DNA of 64,000 nt from an uncultured Ectothiorhodospiraceae bacterium. GTDB taxonomy: Bacteria > Pseudomonadota > Gammaproteobacteria > CAMYNG01. The notes beneath the pieces were generated by a model. It did not search any database, was not told the DNA's origin, and saw only the letters and a program-made list of their open reading frames with translations. The first letter of the stretch is position 1. Each line of letters begins with the position of its first letter. Positions 38,844 to 49,478 of this stretch are shown here, piece by piece. The stretch covers positions 62,001-126,000 of the forward strand of contig CAMYNG010000002.1 of the NCBI GenBank assembly GCA_947259765.1, given 5' to 3'. The position numbers and the translations under genes are program-made.

Positions 38844-41800
38844 TCAAACACTCGCCGTCTGCCGTACCGGCTCCGGCTCTTCGCCCAGACGCAACAGGCT
38901 GGGTAACAGCAACAGGGTAAACACCGTACTCACCAGCATTCCGCCTACGATAACGCCGGCAAGACCACGATAAAGTTCTGTTCCGGCACCCCAGGACAAC
39001 AACAACGGTAACATGCCAAAGATACTGGTCAGCGTGCTCATCAAGATCGGACGTAAACGCAAGCGCACTGCCTGGGCAACGGCGAGCTTACGCGCCATGC
39101 CTTCACGCTCTGCGCTGCGGGTCTGATAAACAAGCAGGATAGCGTTATTCACTACCAGTCCGAGCAAGATGATAAAGCCGATCATGGTGAGCAGGTCCCG
39201 GGGTTGAAAAAACGGGCCGATATTCAAAACCCACAGCGCCAGGAAACTGCCGAAAGTTGCCAACGGTAAGGCAAGAATCACCAGCAGGCTATCGACGAAC
39301 GATCGGAACAGTGCGCTCATCAACAAATAAAGAATGGCTATCGCCAGCAGGAAGGTCTCGCCCATACTGGACAAGGCCTCTTGCAATTTGTCCGCTGTAC
39401 CTGAATAGCGGACCTCACCGTCAACCGGCAACATGCCACTGATCACCGGCTCCGCCTTTTCCTTTATGGTATCAATTGCCTCTTCCAGCGACATACCTTC
39501 CGGCGGTGTAACCAGCAGCGTGATCGTGCGACGCCGGTCGAGCCGGCGAATTTCCTTCGGCCCCGCAGTTCTGACTACCTTGACTAGCTCACTGACCGGC
39601 AAAACGCCCGCGTCAGGTGTGGCAAGTGGTATAGACTCCAAATCTTCCGGTGTCTCCCATTTCTGCACGCGTGTGATTATGTCCAGGCTGCGTTCACCAT
39701 CGAAGTAATCGCCGACAAACAAACCTTGCCCAAGCGCGCGAATAACCTGCGCCATGACCTCGCGGTTCCAACCCGCTTCCTTGATACGCCGTTCGTCGGG
39801 AACCAGTCGCAACTCCGGCTCCGCCAGTTGCAGCCCGGGTAAAGGACGCACCTGTGAACCCGGCAGGACTTGCTGAATAACAACAAATCCGGTTAGCGCG
39901 GCACTTACAACCGACTCCAGATCCCGGCCCTGCACATTGACATCGATGGTACGGCCTTCACCGAAACCCTGAAATAGCGAGACTTTTTGCGCCACGCCAA
40001 ACGTATCCGGGAAGCCGCTTACCGCATAGTTCAGTGTGCCCGTGAGTTTATTGATATCCGCCGGATCAACAGCCCGCGCACCGAGAAATACACCCTGCGG
40101 AAAGGCGACAAAAAAGTAATGCTTGATATGGGGACTTTTTTCACCATCAACGTAAGGTCGCAGTCGCTCCGCAATCACATCGCCCATTTCTTTTTCTATA
40201 TTGTCGATGTTGACACCCGGCGGCGGTAACACAAACGCAAATGCCAGGTTGCGATTACCTTCAGGTAGATAGTCCGCCTTAATCACATAGGACAAGCCAA
40301 ACGTGATAGTTAGCGGAATAGTCACCAGCACGGCAATCCAAACAAAGCGATGCATGGAGGTATCCGTGAGCCCCATGATTTTGCTTGTGATATTGTCCCA
40401 CCAGTTCTTGTGCCGGTCGGTCAGCTCCATCCCGGAAAAAAAACGCTGCGCCGCGGTGGGTACAACGGTAATGGCAACAAACAGGGACGCCACAACAGCA
40501 GACGTTATCGTCAAAGCCAGATCGCCAAACAACTGTCCAGCTTCATCCTCGAGAAACACAACCGGTAAAAAAATCGCCACTGTGGTTGCAGTGGAAGCCA
40601 GTAAGGCACCCCATACCTGCGTCGGTCCCTGTAAGGCCGCCCGTTCCGGTGTCTCGCCGTTTTCACGCAACCTGACGATGTTTTCCAACACCACAATGCT
40701 GGCATCGAGCACCATCCCAACCGCAAATGCCAACCCGGCAAGCGAGATGACATTGAGCGTACTGGCAGTGGCATCAAGCACCGAGAATGCCGCCAGCAGA
40801 CACAGGGGGATCGAAGCGGCAACCATCATGGTTGCGCGCAGCTTACGCAGGAACCACCACAGCACGCTGATAGCCAGCAGAATCCCCATGGCCAGATTGC
40901 TGATCAGCATTTCGATGGATGAATCAATATAGTCCGTTTCGTCGTAAACCTGTTCGATGGAAAGGCCGGCGCGCTTTAGCGGTCCATCACGTAACTCCGC
41001 CACTGCAGCGTAAAGGCCCTCCATGACATCAATAACATTTACACCAATCTCTCGATGGGCATTGACCGCCATCGAGGGTGTGCCTTTGGTAATAACGAAA
41101 CTGGTGCGGTCCACCAGTCGTCTTTCTATCGTCGCTACATCGCGTAGGTGCACCGGCTTGCCGTCGCGCCAGGAGATCACCATGTCACCGAGTTCATTAC
41201 CACTAAATGCACCGGCAAAACGCACCGTGTAACGCCGCTTGCCGACATCGGCAAATCCGCCGGACGTATCTTTGTTGGCCCCGGCGAGACGTGCCGCTAC
41301 CGGGAGTTCCACGCCCAGACTGGCCGCCTTGTAGGCATCAAAGGTAACGCGGATTTCGGTATCTCGCCCGCCGCGTACTTCCGACAAGGCGACACCGGAT
41401 ACGCGCTCAAAGCGCGTTTGCACGACTTCCTCAATAAAATCCTGGTAGCCGGCTATGTCACGCTCGTTGCCCGGCTCGGCCTTGATGATAAACCACGCAA
41501 TCGGACTGCTTCCGCCGCCAACCGAGCTGAGCACCGGTTCGTCGGCATCCTCCGGATAGCGTGAAACGCGATTGAGGCGGTTCAAAACTTCCAGTAAGGC
41601 ACGACGCATATCTGTGCCGATGGTGAACTTGACAGTAATGACACCCTGTCCGGGTTGAGCCTGGCTGACCATTTCAGTCATGCCTGGCAGTCCGCGTAAC
41701 ACTTCTTCCTGCCGTTCGACGATTTCCGCTTCGACTTCTTCAGGCGCGGCCGCCCGCCAGGTGGTGGTAATGGAAATTTCCGGCGTTTCGACTTCCGGAG

Positions 41801-41909
41801 TGAGCTGAACCGGCAGGCGATTCAAACTGATCAGACCAAACATCGTCACCAGCAGGACTGCAACCAGAGTCGCAACTGGATTGCCGAGTGCAAGACGGGT
41901 GAGCGTCAC
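38844..41909 (-). CDS. RND-family efflux permease
   Basis: 1021 aa; 'NPVATLVAVLLVTMFGLISLNRLPVQLTPEVETPEISITTTWRAAAPEEVE', 'AFAVGMVLDASIVVLENIVRLRE'. Confidence 0.94.
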   Translation of the reverse strand: MTLTRLALGNPVATLVAVLLVTMFGLISLNRLPVQLTPEVETPEISITTTWRAAAPEEVEAEIVERQEEVLRGLPGMTEMVSQAQPGQGVITVKFTIGTDMRRALLEVLNRLNRVSRYPEDADEPVLSSVGGGSSPIAWFIIKAEPGNERDIAGYQDFIEEVVQTRFERVSGVALSEVRGGRDTEIRVTFDAYKAASLGVELPVAARLAGANKDTSGGFADVGKRRYTVRFAGAFSGNELGDMVISWRDGKPVHLRDVATIERRLVDRTSFVITKGTPSMAVNAHREIGVNVIDVMEGLYAAVAELRDGPLKRAGLSIEQVYDETDYIDSSIEMLISNLAMGILLAISVLWWFLRKLRATMMVAASIPLCLLAAFSVLDATASTLNVISLAGLAFAVGMVLDASIVVLENIVRLRENGETPERAALQGPTQVWGALLASTATTVAIFLPVVFLEDEAGQLFGDLALTITSAVVASLFVAITVVPTAAQRFFSGMELTDRHKNWWDNITSKIMGLTDTSMHRFVWIAVLVTIPLTITFGLSYVIKADYLPEGNRNLAFAFVLPPPGVNIDNIEKEMGDVIAERLRPYVDGEKSPHIKHYFFVAFPQGVFLGARAVDPADINKLTGTLNYAVSGFPDTFGVAQKVSLFQGFGEGRTIDVNVQGRDLESVVSAALTGFVVIQQVLPGSQVRPLPGLQLAEPELRLVPDERRIKEAGWNREVMAQVIRALGQGLFVGDYFDGERSLDIITRVQKWETPEDLESIPLATPDAGVLPVSELVKVVRTAGPKEIRRLDRRRTITLLVTPPEGMSLEEAIDTIKEKAEPVISGMLPVDGEVRYSGTADKLQEALSSMGETFLLAIAILYLLMSALFRSFVDSLLVILALPLATFGSFLALWVLNIGPFFQPRDLLTMIGFIILLGLVVNNAILLVYQTRSAEREGMARKLAVAQAVRLRLRPILMSTLTSIFGMLPLLLSWGAGTELYRGLAGVIVGGMLVSTVFTLLLLPSLLRLGEEPEPVRQTASV

Positions 41910-42994
41910 TAGGGAGCCTGTTGAGGTTTGATCTGAACTTTTTGTCCCGGGCGCAGGCGCTCGCCACCGCGAGTGACGACCTTGTCGCCGGGTTTGATCT
42001 CACCACCGACTTCGATGAGTGAACCGGAAGCAATCCCTGCAGTGACCGTCACTGGTTCAGCGGTATTATCATCCTTAATACGAAACACCCGGGTACCGTC
42101 CCGCCGGATAACCAGCGCATCTCGCTCGATCACCACAACTTCCTGTTCGGTTGCGGACGGCACAGCGACGCGTACTGTTTGGCCGATGTACCACTTGCCC
42201 TCATTAGGTCGTAAACGAATCTCGTAGAGGTGCGATCGATCATCACCGACCGGAACAATGCTCAGCACGGTTCCTGCTTGTTCCGTATTGTTTGCGGTAA
42301 AGCGCAATCCTGCATCCACCGTTACGTGCGGCAGAAACTTGTGCGGTACGTATAACTGTATTTCGTTCGAACCCGGTGACACGACACGCACCAGCCCATC
42401 ACCGCGATCGGCCCACTCACCTTCACGTTTTAGTCGTTGCGTTACTACTCCGGCAAACGGCGCACGGACCTGCATACGATCCAACTGAACACGTGTGCGC
42501 TCCAGGCGGGCCTTTGCACCACGGAGATCGCCTTCGTTGGCACCGAGATCAGCCACAGCTTGATCCAACTGGCTCTGCGCGGCGTTATTCGTTTTCGCCA
42601 GGCGACGTAAACGTTTTACTTCTTCGGTGAAAAATTTACGGCGGGCCTGTGCTCGGCCAACAGCCCCTTCCTGCTCCAGCAGTTCCTGCTTTAACAGGGT
42701 CTCGTCCTGGCGCACCACGATGTCAGTGGCTTCGATCACCGTACCCACTTTGGCAATCCACTTGATCCGTCCAGCAACCTCCGCTGCCAGCCGGGCATCG
42801 TCATGACTGATGACGGTACCGGGAAACCAGGCCACCGGTGCGAGTCGTGCAAGCTTGGCTTCCGCAACTACGACTGGCACCGGCGGTTGCGCTGCAGGAT
42901 TTTCCTGCGCATACGCAAAAGCTGTAACATAAAACAACGACAGCAACAGACAGTATACGCTGACAACTCTAGTCTGCTCGCTACTCCAAAACAT
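41909..42994 (-). CDS. RND efflux periplasmic adaptor (membrane fusion protein)
   Basis: Signal-like N-terminus; 'ARLAAEVAGRIKWIAKVGTVIEATDIVVRQDETLLKQ', 'VRAPFAGVVTQRLKREGEWADRGDGLVRVV'; abuts the permease gene. Confidence 0.92.
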   Translation of the reverse strand: MFWSSEQTRVVSVYCLLLSLFYVTAFAYAQENPAAQPPVPVVVAEAKLARLAPVAWFPGTVISHDDARLAAEVAGRIKWIAKVGTVIEATDIVVRQDETLLKQELLEQEGAVGRAQARRKFFTEEVKRLRRLAKTNNAAQSQLDQAVADLGANEGDLRGAKARLERTRVQLDRMQVRAPFAGVVTQRLKREGEWADRGDGLVRVVSPGSNEIQLYVPHKFLPHVTVDAGLRFTANNTEQAGTVLSIVPVGDDRSHLYEIRLRPNEGKWYIGQTVRVAVPSATEQEVVVIERDALVIRRDGTRVFRIKDDNTAEPVTVTAGIASGSLIEVGGEIKPGDKVVTRGGERLRPGQKVQIKPQQAP

Positions 42995-43293
42995 CGTTCG
43001 TGTCACACCTTGAATGGACCGTTCGAATTCGCACAGTAACAGGGAATCCGGGCTTGCGACAAGCCACTTTCCGACATGCAAAACCGCAGGTATACGAGGT
43101 ATATCTTTAAGCAGCGTAAACTTGAAATTAAATTTTCAAATTCCCTTAATCGTACCCCGATTGTTGTTTTGATGAACAATAGACGGCGAATTTGCCAGAT
43201 TAATTTTTTATTCACCACTATTTGATGATACGCCGGTTTGTACAGCGACCGCGATGTGGAATAATGCACTGGATTCGGTCCTGAGTTAGCGTC

Positions 43294-44448
43294 ATGAAAA
43301 GGAAAACAAGAACACTCCTCATTTCTGTTTCCGTCCTCGCGGTCATTATCGCTTTGGTAATGTTTACCAGCAGGCCGGAGTCGCTTGCCGTAACACTCAA
43401 GCCGGTCGTTCTGGGCCCGGTGCAATCGACGGTTGCCAATACCCGCGCCGGCACACTTGAGGCGTGTAACCGGGCAAGCCTGTCACCGTCTATCGGTGGA
43501 CAAATCGCCAAGCTACCGGTAAAAGAAGGTGATTGGGTTAAGACCGGCCAGCTGCTGCTGGAAATGTGGAACGACGATCGCACGGCACAAGTGGAGCTGG
43601 CGAAGCGCGAAGCCGAAGCGGCCAAAGCCCGTGGCCGAGAGGCCTGCACCGTGGCCGACGTCGCCAAACGCGAATCCAGCCGGCTTGCGGCGTTACGCAA
43701 AAAAGGGCTGTCCACGGAAGAAGCCGCCGACAAAGCCGCCGGTGAAGCCAAGGCAAAGAAAGCCGCTTGCGAAGCGGTACGCGCCACAGCACGCGTCAGT
43801 GCCGCCAAACTTGATGTTGCACAGGCTAACCTTGAGCAAACTCGTTTGTACGCCCCCTTTGATGGAACAGTGGCGGAAATCAACGGCGAAGTCGGCGAAT
43901 TTGTCACACCTTCTCCCATTGGCGTGCCTACGCCACCCGCGGTTGATTTAGTTGATACCCGTTGTCTGTATGTTGCGGCGCCGATCGATGAAGTGGATGC
44001 ACCCGCCATTCGGGCCGGTATGCCGGCACATATTTCGCTTGACGCATTTTCTGAACGGCGCTTCGACGCTACAGTCCGTCGCGTTGCCCCTTATGTACTC
44101 GATCGTGAGAAGCAGGCACGTACGGTTGATATCGAAGTGGAATTTACCGACAAAAGCGAGATTACCGATATGCTGCCTGGATACAGCGCCGATGTTGAAG
44201 TCATCCTAGAATCCCGCAACACGGTTTTGCGCATACCCACCGAGGCCATTCTTGAAGGCCCGCGCGTGTTGGTCTTTAACCCTGACGAGCAACAACTGCA
44301 CGAGCGTAAAATTACCACCGGACTTAGCAACTGGGAGTACACCGAAGTCAAAGAAGGACTACAAGAGGGCGAGCAAGTCACCGTGTCACTTGACCTTGAT
44401 GGAGTTGAAGACGGCGCAGCTGTCATTGCCGAAACCGAAGCTCCCTAG
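43294..44448 (+). CDS. HlyD/MacA-like periplasmic adaptor
   Basis: N-term TM; 'NRASLSPSIGGQIAKLPVKEGDWVKTGQLLLEM', 'RLYAPFDGTVAEINGEVGEFV'; followed by ABC genes. Confidence 0.9.
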   Translation: MKRKTRTLLISVSVLAVIIALVMFTSRPESLAVTLKPVVLGPVQSTVANTRAGTLEACNRASLSPSIGGQIAKLPVKEGDWVKTGQLLLEMWNDDRTAQVELAKREAEAAKARGREACTVADVAKRESSRLAALRKKGLSTEEAADKAAGEAKAKKAACEAVRATARVSAAKLDVAQANLEQTRLYAPFDGTVAEINGEVGEFVTPSPIGVPTPPAVDLVDTRCLYVAAPIDEVDAPAIRAGMPAHISLDAFSERRFDATVRRVAPYVLDREKQARTVDIEVEFTDKSEITDMLPGYSADVEVILESRNTVLRIPTEAILEGPRVLVFNPDEQQLHERKITTGLSNWEYTEVKEGLQEGEQVTVSLDLDGVEDGAAVIAETEAP

Positions 44449-44457
44449 GTTGCACCA

Positions 44458-45147
44458 ATGATCCGCTTGCAAGGCATTCACCGCGAGTTTCAGGTTGGCG
44501 ATCAGATCGTGCATGCACTTAACGGCGTCGATGTGGAAATTGACACCGGCGAATACATTGCCGTCACCGGGCCGTCAGGTTCGGGAAAATCCACTTTACT
44601 CAATTTACTCGGCTTGCTGGATCGTCCCAGTGCCGGCACATACACACTTGATGGTACTGACGTCACAAGTCTGACCGACGAGCAACAAGCCGACACACGC
44701 AACAAGAAAATCGGTTTCGTGTTCCAGTTTTTTCACCTGGTGCCACGTTTAACTGCAGCCGAGAACGTCGAGCTTCCCATGACGCTGGCGGGCTTCCCTC
44801 CCGATGAACGCAAGGAACGTGTTGCTGCATCACTGGCCGACATCGGCCTCGCCGAACGTGCGCACCATCGGCCGGACCAGTTATCGGGCGGACAACGGCA
44901 GCGGGTCGCTATCGCTCGAGCCACCATTATGCGCCCATCGCTCCTGCTTGCCGACGAACCCACCGGCAACCTGGACTCACGCTCCGGCGCAGAAGTTATT
45001 CGTATACTTGAAGCACTGATTGAGCTGGGCATCACCTTGGTCGTAGTCACCCACGACGAGAAAATTGCCTCACGCGCGCAACGTCGTATTCGCATTGTTG
45101 ACGGCGGTATCGAGACCGATGTTCGAGTACAGGACAATGCGCGTTAG
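44458..45147 (+). CDS. ABC transporter ATP-binding protein (MacB/LolD-like)
   Basis: 'VTGPSGSGKSTLLNLLGLLDRPSAG', 'QLSGGQRQRVAIARATI', 'LLADEPTGNLDSRSG'. Confidence 0.95.
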   Translation: MIRLQGIHREFQVGDQIVHALNGVDVEIDTGEYIAVTGPSGSGKSTLLNLLGLLDRPSAGTYTLDGTDVTSLTDEQQADTRNKKIGFVFQFFHLVPRLTAAENVELPMTLAGFPPDERKERVAASLADIGLAERAHHRPDQLSGGQRQRVAIARATIMRPSLLLADEPTGNLDSRSGAEVIRILEALIELGITLVVVTHDEKIASRAQRRIRIVDGGIETDVRVQDNAR

Positions 45148-46345
45148 CGATATTTTTCAATTCGCGCTGGCCTCACTCGCGGGCTACCGCACACGTACCA
45201 TTTTGATGTTACTGGCCATGTCCATTGGTGTCGCAGCCGTTGTGATACTGACCTCGCTTGGCGAAGGCGCACGTCGTTACGTGGCCAACCAGTTTTCTTC
45301 GCTAGGCACGCACCTGTTGATTGTTTTGCCCGGCCGTTCGGAAACCGCCGGCGCATCGCCGTCGACGCTGATGGGAGAAACACCGCGCGACCTGACCCTG
45401 GGCGATGCTGAAGCACTATCGAGAAGCCGGCATGTCCGGCGCGTCGCGCCGATAAGCGTGGGTATGTCCGCCGTTTCCTGGAGCAGCAGAGAACGCGACG
45501 TGATCATTCTGGGTGCCAACGCCGATTTTATCGATATTCGCCGCTGGAAAATGGCACGCGGCCGGTTCCTGCCCAGAAGCAATCTGGACGAAGCGGCTCC
45601 GGTGGCGGTAATTGGTGAAAAAGTACGCAAGGAACTTTTCGGCGCACAAAACGCATTGGGGCAATGGCTGCGCATCGGCGACTATCGATTTCGCGTCATT
45701 GGCATTCTCGGTTCTTCCGGCCAATCCATAGGCGTTGATACCGAAGAACTTATTATCATCCCGGTTGCGTCCGCGCAAACCATCTTCAATAATCCGTCAC
45801 TGTTTCGCATCCTGGTCGAGGCCAAAAGCCGAGCCGCCATGCCCCTCGCCGAGGCGGCAGTGCTCGACACCATCCGCCAACGCCATCAGGGCGAGGAAGA
45901 CGTTACCGTCATCACCCAGAACGCGGTACTCGCTACCTTTGATCGAATTTTTGTTGCACTTACGCTAACCGTCGCCGGAATTGCTGCAATTAGCCTGGCG
46001 GTGGCCGGTATTCTGATTATGAACGTCATGTTGGTAGCGGTGACCCAGCGTCGAGCGGAAATCGGTCTGCTCAAGGCACTAGGCGCCCCCGGGCGGGAAA
46101 TTCTTGAACTTTTTCTCGCTGAGGCGCTATCACTTTCGGTTGTCGGCGCCGTGGCCGGATTGCTTTTGGGCCAACTGGGTAGTCTGGTGATCCGGCAAAT
46201 GTTTCCGGAGTTTCCAGCATTTGCACCCTGGTGGGCTTCCGTTGCCGGCATCACGGTTGCCGTCGTCACCGGTACCTTGTTTAGCTTATTACCGGCGCGA
46301 CGGGCCGCACGCCTCGATCCCATCGACGCACTGTCACGACGATAG
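45137..46345 (+). CDS. ABC transporter permease (MacB/FtsX-like)
   Basis: Start ATG overlaps the ATPase stop; MRVSDIFQFALASLAGYRTRTILMLLAMSIGVAAVVILTSLGEGAR; C-term 'ALGAPGREILELFLAEAL...LPARRAARLDPIDALSRR'. Confidence 0.93.
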   Translation: MRVSDIFQFALASLAGYRTRTILMLLAMSIGVAAVVILTSLGEGARRYVANQFSSLGTHLLIVLPGRSETAGASPSTLMGETPRDLTLGDAEALSRSRHVRRVAPISVGMSAVSWSSRERDVIILGANADFIDIRRWKMARGRFLPRSNLDEAAPVAVIGEKVRKELFGAQNALGQWLRIGDYRFRVIGILGSSGQSIGVDTEELIIIPVASAQTIFNNPSLFRILVEAKSRAAMPLAEAAVLDTIRQRHQGEEDVTVITQNAVLATFDRIFVALTLTVAGIAAISLAVAGILIMNVMLVAVTQRRAEIGLLKALGAPGREILELFLAEALSLSVVGAVAGLLLGQLGSLVIRQMFPEFPAFAPWWASVAGITVAVVTGTLFSLLPARRAARLDPIDALSRR

Positions 46346-46357
46346 CAGGACACGGTA

Positions 46358-47557
46358 ATGCGCATCACCGACAGCATACACCTCGCAAGCAGCGCGCTAC
46401 TTACGCAGCGCATGCGGAGCTTCCTGACGGTGCTGGGCATCGCCGTCGGTATCGCTGCCGTCGTGTTATTAACCTCCATCGGCGAAGGCGTGCATAAATT
46501 TGTCATCGCGGAATTCACCCAGTTCGGCACGAATATCATTGGTATTAATCCAGGCAAGACTGAAACGCATGGCACCTCACCCGGAATTTTTGGCACGACA
46601 CGGCCGCTGACCATTGACGACGCCCTGGCCTTGCAGCGAGCGCATTTTGTTGAGGCCGTTGTGCCCATGGTCTGGGGTAATGGCCAGGTGGAGGCCCAGG
46701 GTCGCAGTCGTCGTACCACGATTTACGGTGTCGGTCCCGAGATGCCCAAAGCGTTTCGATTTACCACCAAGGCCGGCCGGTTCCTACCCCACGACAACCC
46801 CGATACGCCGCGAGCCCTGGCAGTACTTGGCAGCAAGCTCAAGCAGGAGCTGTTTGGAACGCGCAACCCGCTTGGACAACTCATTCGCATTAGCGGTAAT
46901 CGCTTTCGGGTAATCGGCGTTATGGAGCCCAAAGGCTCGGTGCTCGGCTTTGATCTGGACGACACCGTTTATATACCGACCGCACGTGGCCTTGAGTTGT
47001 TTAATCGAGACAACCTGATGGAGATCGATGTGGTGTTTAGTGAAGGAACGCCGTCGGCTGAGGTTGAGAAATTTGTTAAACGTACCTTGATTGCGCGTCA
47101 CGGTCGGGAAGACTTTACCATGGTGACCCAGGAGCAAATGCTCGAGATATTGGGTTCTGTGCTAAACGTACTGACGTTTGCGGTTGGCGCGCTCGGCAGC
47201 ATTTCTCTGGTGGTGGGGGGAATCGGCATTCTCACCATCATGACCATTGCCGTGAGCGAGCGCACTGCGGAAATCGGCCTGCTGCGCGCCTTGGGTGCAA
47301 AACAGAGTCAGGTGCTATTGCTGTTTCTGGGAGAGGCGATTGTGCTTTCCGCCTTGGGCGGTATCACCGGCCTGGCTCTGGGCGCCGGTGGCGCACAGCT
47401 TCTACACTTGGCATTACCGGCGTTACCGGTCCACACGCCCATGACCTTCGCAGTGTTTGCCGTATGCGTCGCCGCGGGTATCGGTATATTGGCAGGCATT
47501 TTCCCGGCACAACGTGCAGCCCGTATGGATCCGGTAGAAGCGCTTAGAGCAGAGTAA
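46358..47557 (+). CDS. ABC transporter permease (MacB/FtsX-like)
   Basis: 'LTQRMRSFLTVLGIAVGIAAVVLLTSIGEGVHKFV'; 'LLRALGAKQSQVLLLFLGEAI...FPAQRAARMDPVEALRAE'. Confidence 0.93.
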   Translation: MRITDSIHLASSALLTQRMRSFLTVLGIAVGIAAVVLLTSIGEGVHKFVIAEFTQFGTNIIGINPGKTETHGTSPGIFGTTRPLTIDDALALQRAHFVEAVVPMVWGNGQVEAQGRSRRTTIYGVGPEMPKAFRFTTKAGRFLPHDNPDTPRALAVLGSKLKQELFGTRNPLGQLIRISGNRFRVIGVMEPKGSVLGFDLDDTVYIPTARGLELFNRDNLMEIDVVFSEGTPSAEVEKFVKRTLIARHGREDFTMVTQEQMLEILGSVLNVLTFAVGALGSISLVVGGIGILTIMTIAVSERTAEIGLLRALGAKQSQVLLLFLGEAIVLSALGGITGLALGAGGAQLLHLALPALPVHTPMTFAVFAVCVAAGIGILAGIFPAQRAARMDPVEALRAE

Positions 47558-47702
47558 GTTGCGCAAATTGGAATAGAACGATATTTTACCGAGATTACCC
47601 GGGTGGAAGCTAACCCCTTTGGATTTTTCCAACATAACAACAGCAATACTAAAACAGTCTGCATTTCTTACCGCTGTGACCGACCGACGGAGAATTAACA
47701 AG

Positions 47703-49400
47703 ATGAAATCAACTCTTACGTGTGTACCGCTGGTTAAAACGGTCCTGGTGATTTTACTCTATACCGGCGCCACTGCAGTACTCGCGGCGGACGACGCCCC
47801 GGCGTCCGCGGACAAAGAAACTGAAAAATCACTGCAGCAAACCCTTGCCGATATTACAACTCAGAAGCAAATCAGGATTGACTTGCAGAACCGAATTAAA
47901 AAAAGTAGCGGTATAACAAAACAAATATACGAGAAACGGCTTGATAATACCTCATTGAAATTGCTGCAACTGGGATTAGAGTTCTCTGAAAATGTTGCAG
48001 CGCTTGATGACACTGAAAAAAATACACTCGAATATCGCAAGCAAGCCAAGGACATACTCCTCGCGCAATTCGGGACTGCAGATTCGGCGGCCAAACGCAT
48101 CCGTAGCCGGCTCGAAATTCCCAAGCCGGACCTATCGGCCGCTGAACAGGCCGAAGCCTATACCCGGCTGTTCACCTTATTGGATTCCCTAAACCAGATC
48201 TATGAGCTTTTTATTAAAAGTATGGATTTGTCACGCGACTTTGGTGTTGACGTCAGTAAGCAGGAATCGCAATTCAAGGAAGAGATGACCGAGCGTGCCG
48301 TGAACGGCTCCGTTCTGCTGGAAATGGCTATGAACGATGTCAGCGCTCTCCGCGCAGGAGTCTCCGCACTACCCGAAGACGCTGAACTAATAGCGAAACT
48401 GAAAGTGGCCACGACCCACGTTCAAAATCTGGCCAGCGGACTGGCTGATGTGTTGGCCATGATGGAGAAGCTGGAGCTGGACACGTCGGCGTATCAGGAG
48501 CAGGTACTCGCGGCCACCGGCGAAATCACCACGGATGTTTTTGAAGTCGGCGTTGTTACTAACTTGTTAGTGGGCTGGGGCCAAACCCTCTGGAACGTAG
48601 TCATCGAAGACGGTCCTGACCTGATTTTCAAGGTATTCCTGTTTCTAATCATTGTTTACGGATTCCGCAAACTTGCCGGTTTCGTGCAAACCCTTGTTGA
48701 ACACGCCCTGGCCAAATCGAAGCTGCATTTTTCTGAACTATTGCAGCGTATGCTGGTTTCCATAGCACGCAACGTTGTCGTCATTCTGGGTGTTCTTATC
48801 GCGTTGTCACAGGTCGGTATCAGTCTCGGGCCGTTGCTGGCTGGTCTTGGTGTCATCGGCTTTGTGGTTGGATTTGCGTTACAAGACTCCTTGTCTAACT
48901 TTGCTTCGGGCTTGATGATACTGGCCTATCGCCCGTTCGATGTCGGCGATTTGATCGAGGCTGGTGGCGTGCAAGGTAAGGTAAGCCAAATGAGTCTGGT
49001 AAACACCACCATCTTGACCCTGGACAATCAATCGATTGTGGTTCCCAACAACAAAATCTGGGGTGACGTAATACGGAACGTGACCGCACAAACGAATCGG
49101 CGCATCGATATGACATTCGGTGTCTCCTACAGCGACGACATTCCGAAAACCGAGCGTATTCTACAGGATATCCTTGAATCCCATGACAAGGTTTTGGATG
49201 ATCCCGAGCCGATCGTCCGCCTGCACGAATTGGCCGACTCATCCGTGAATTTTGTTGCCCGCCCGTGGGTTAGAAAAGATGATTATTGGGATGTCTACTG
49301 GGATGTTACCCGCAGCGTAAAAATGCGTTTTGACGAGGAAGGCATTTCGATCCCGTTCCCGCAACGAGATGTACACCTGATCAACGAACCGGGCGGTTAG
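47703..49400 (+). CDS. mechanosensitive ion channel (MscS-family) with long N-terminal periplasmic region
   Basis: 'LGPLLAGLGVIGFVVGFALQDSLSNFASGLMILAYRPFDVGDLIEAGGVQGKVSQMSLVNTTILTLDNQSIVVPNNKIWGDVI'. Confidence 0.93.
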   Translation: MKSTLTCVPLVKTVLVILLYTGATAVLAADDAPASADKETEKSLQQTLADITTQKQIRIDLQNRIKKSSGITKQIYEKRLDNTSLKLLQLGLEFSENVAALDDTEKNTLEYRKQAKDILLAQFGTADSAAKRIRSRLEIPKPDLSAAEQAEAYTRLFTLLDSLNQIYELFIKSMDLSRDFGVDVSKQESQFKEEMTERAVNGSVLLEMAMNDVSALRAGVSALPEDAELIAKLKVATTHVQNLASGLADVLAMMEKLELDTSAYQEQVLAATGEITTDVFEVGVVTNLLVGWGQTLWNVVIEDGPDLIFKVFLFLIIVYGFRKLAGFVQTLVEHALAKSKLHFSELLQRMLVSIARNVVVILGVLIALSQVGISLGPLLAGLGVIGFVVGFALQDSLSNFASGLMILAYRPFDVGDLIEAGGVQGKVSQMSLVNTTILTLDNQSIVVPNNKIWGDVIRNVTAQTNRRIDMTFGVSYSDDIPKTERILQDILESHDKVLDDPEPIVRLHELADSSVNFVARPWVRKDDYWDVYWDVTRSVKMRFDEEGISIPFPQRDVHLINEPGG

Positions 49401-49478
49401 TATACTCAGCAGTGCACGGACGCATTTTTCTCATCACCGGACGAGGGGCAATCGATAACGTTACAAATCTAACATACT

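Noticed and set aside
40303-40932. 209-aa plus-strand ORF
   Set aside because: Antisense to the RND permease; no recognisable domain.
43218-44009. 263-aa minus-strand ORF
   Set aside because: Antisense to the HlyD/MacA-like adaptor; Ala/Ser-rich low-complexity shadow ORF.
45886-46719. 277-aa minus-strand ORF
   Set aside because: Antisense to clearly recognisable ABC permease genes; Ser/Arg/Thr-rich composition typical of a shadow ORF.
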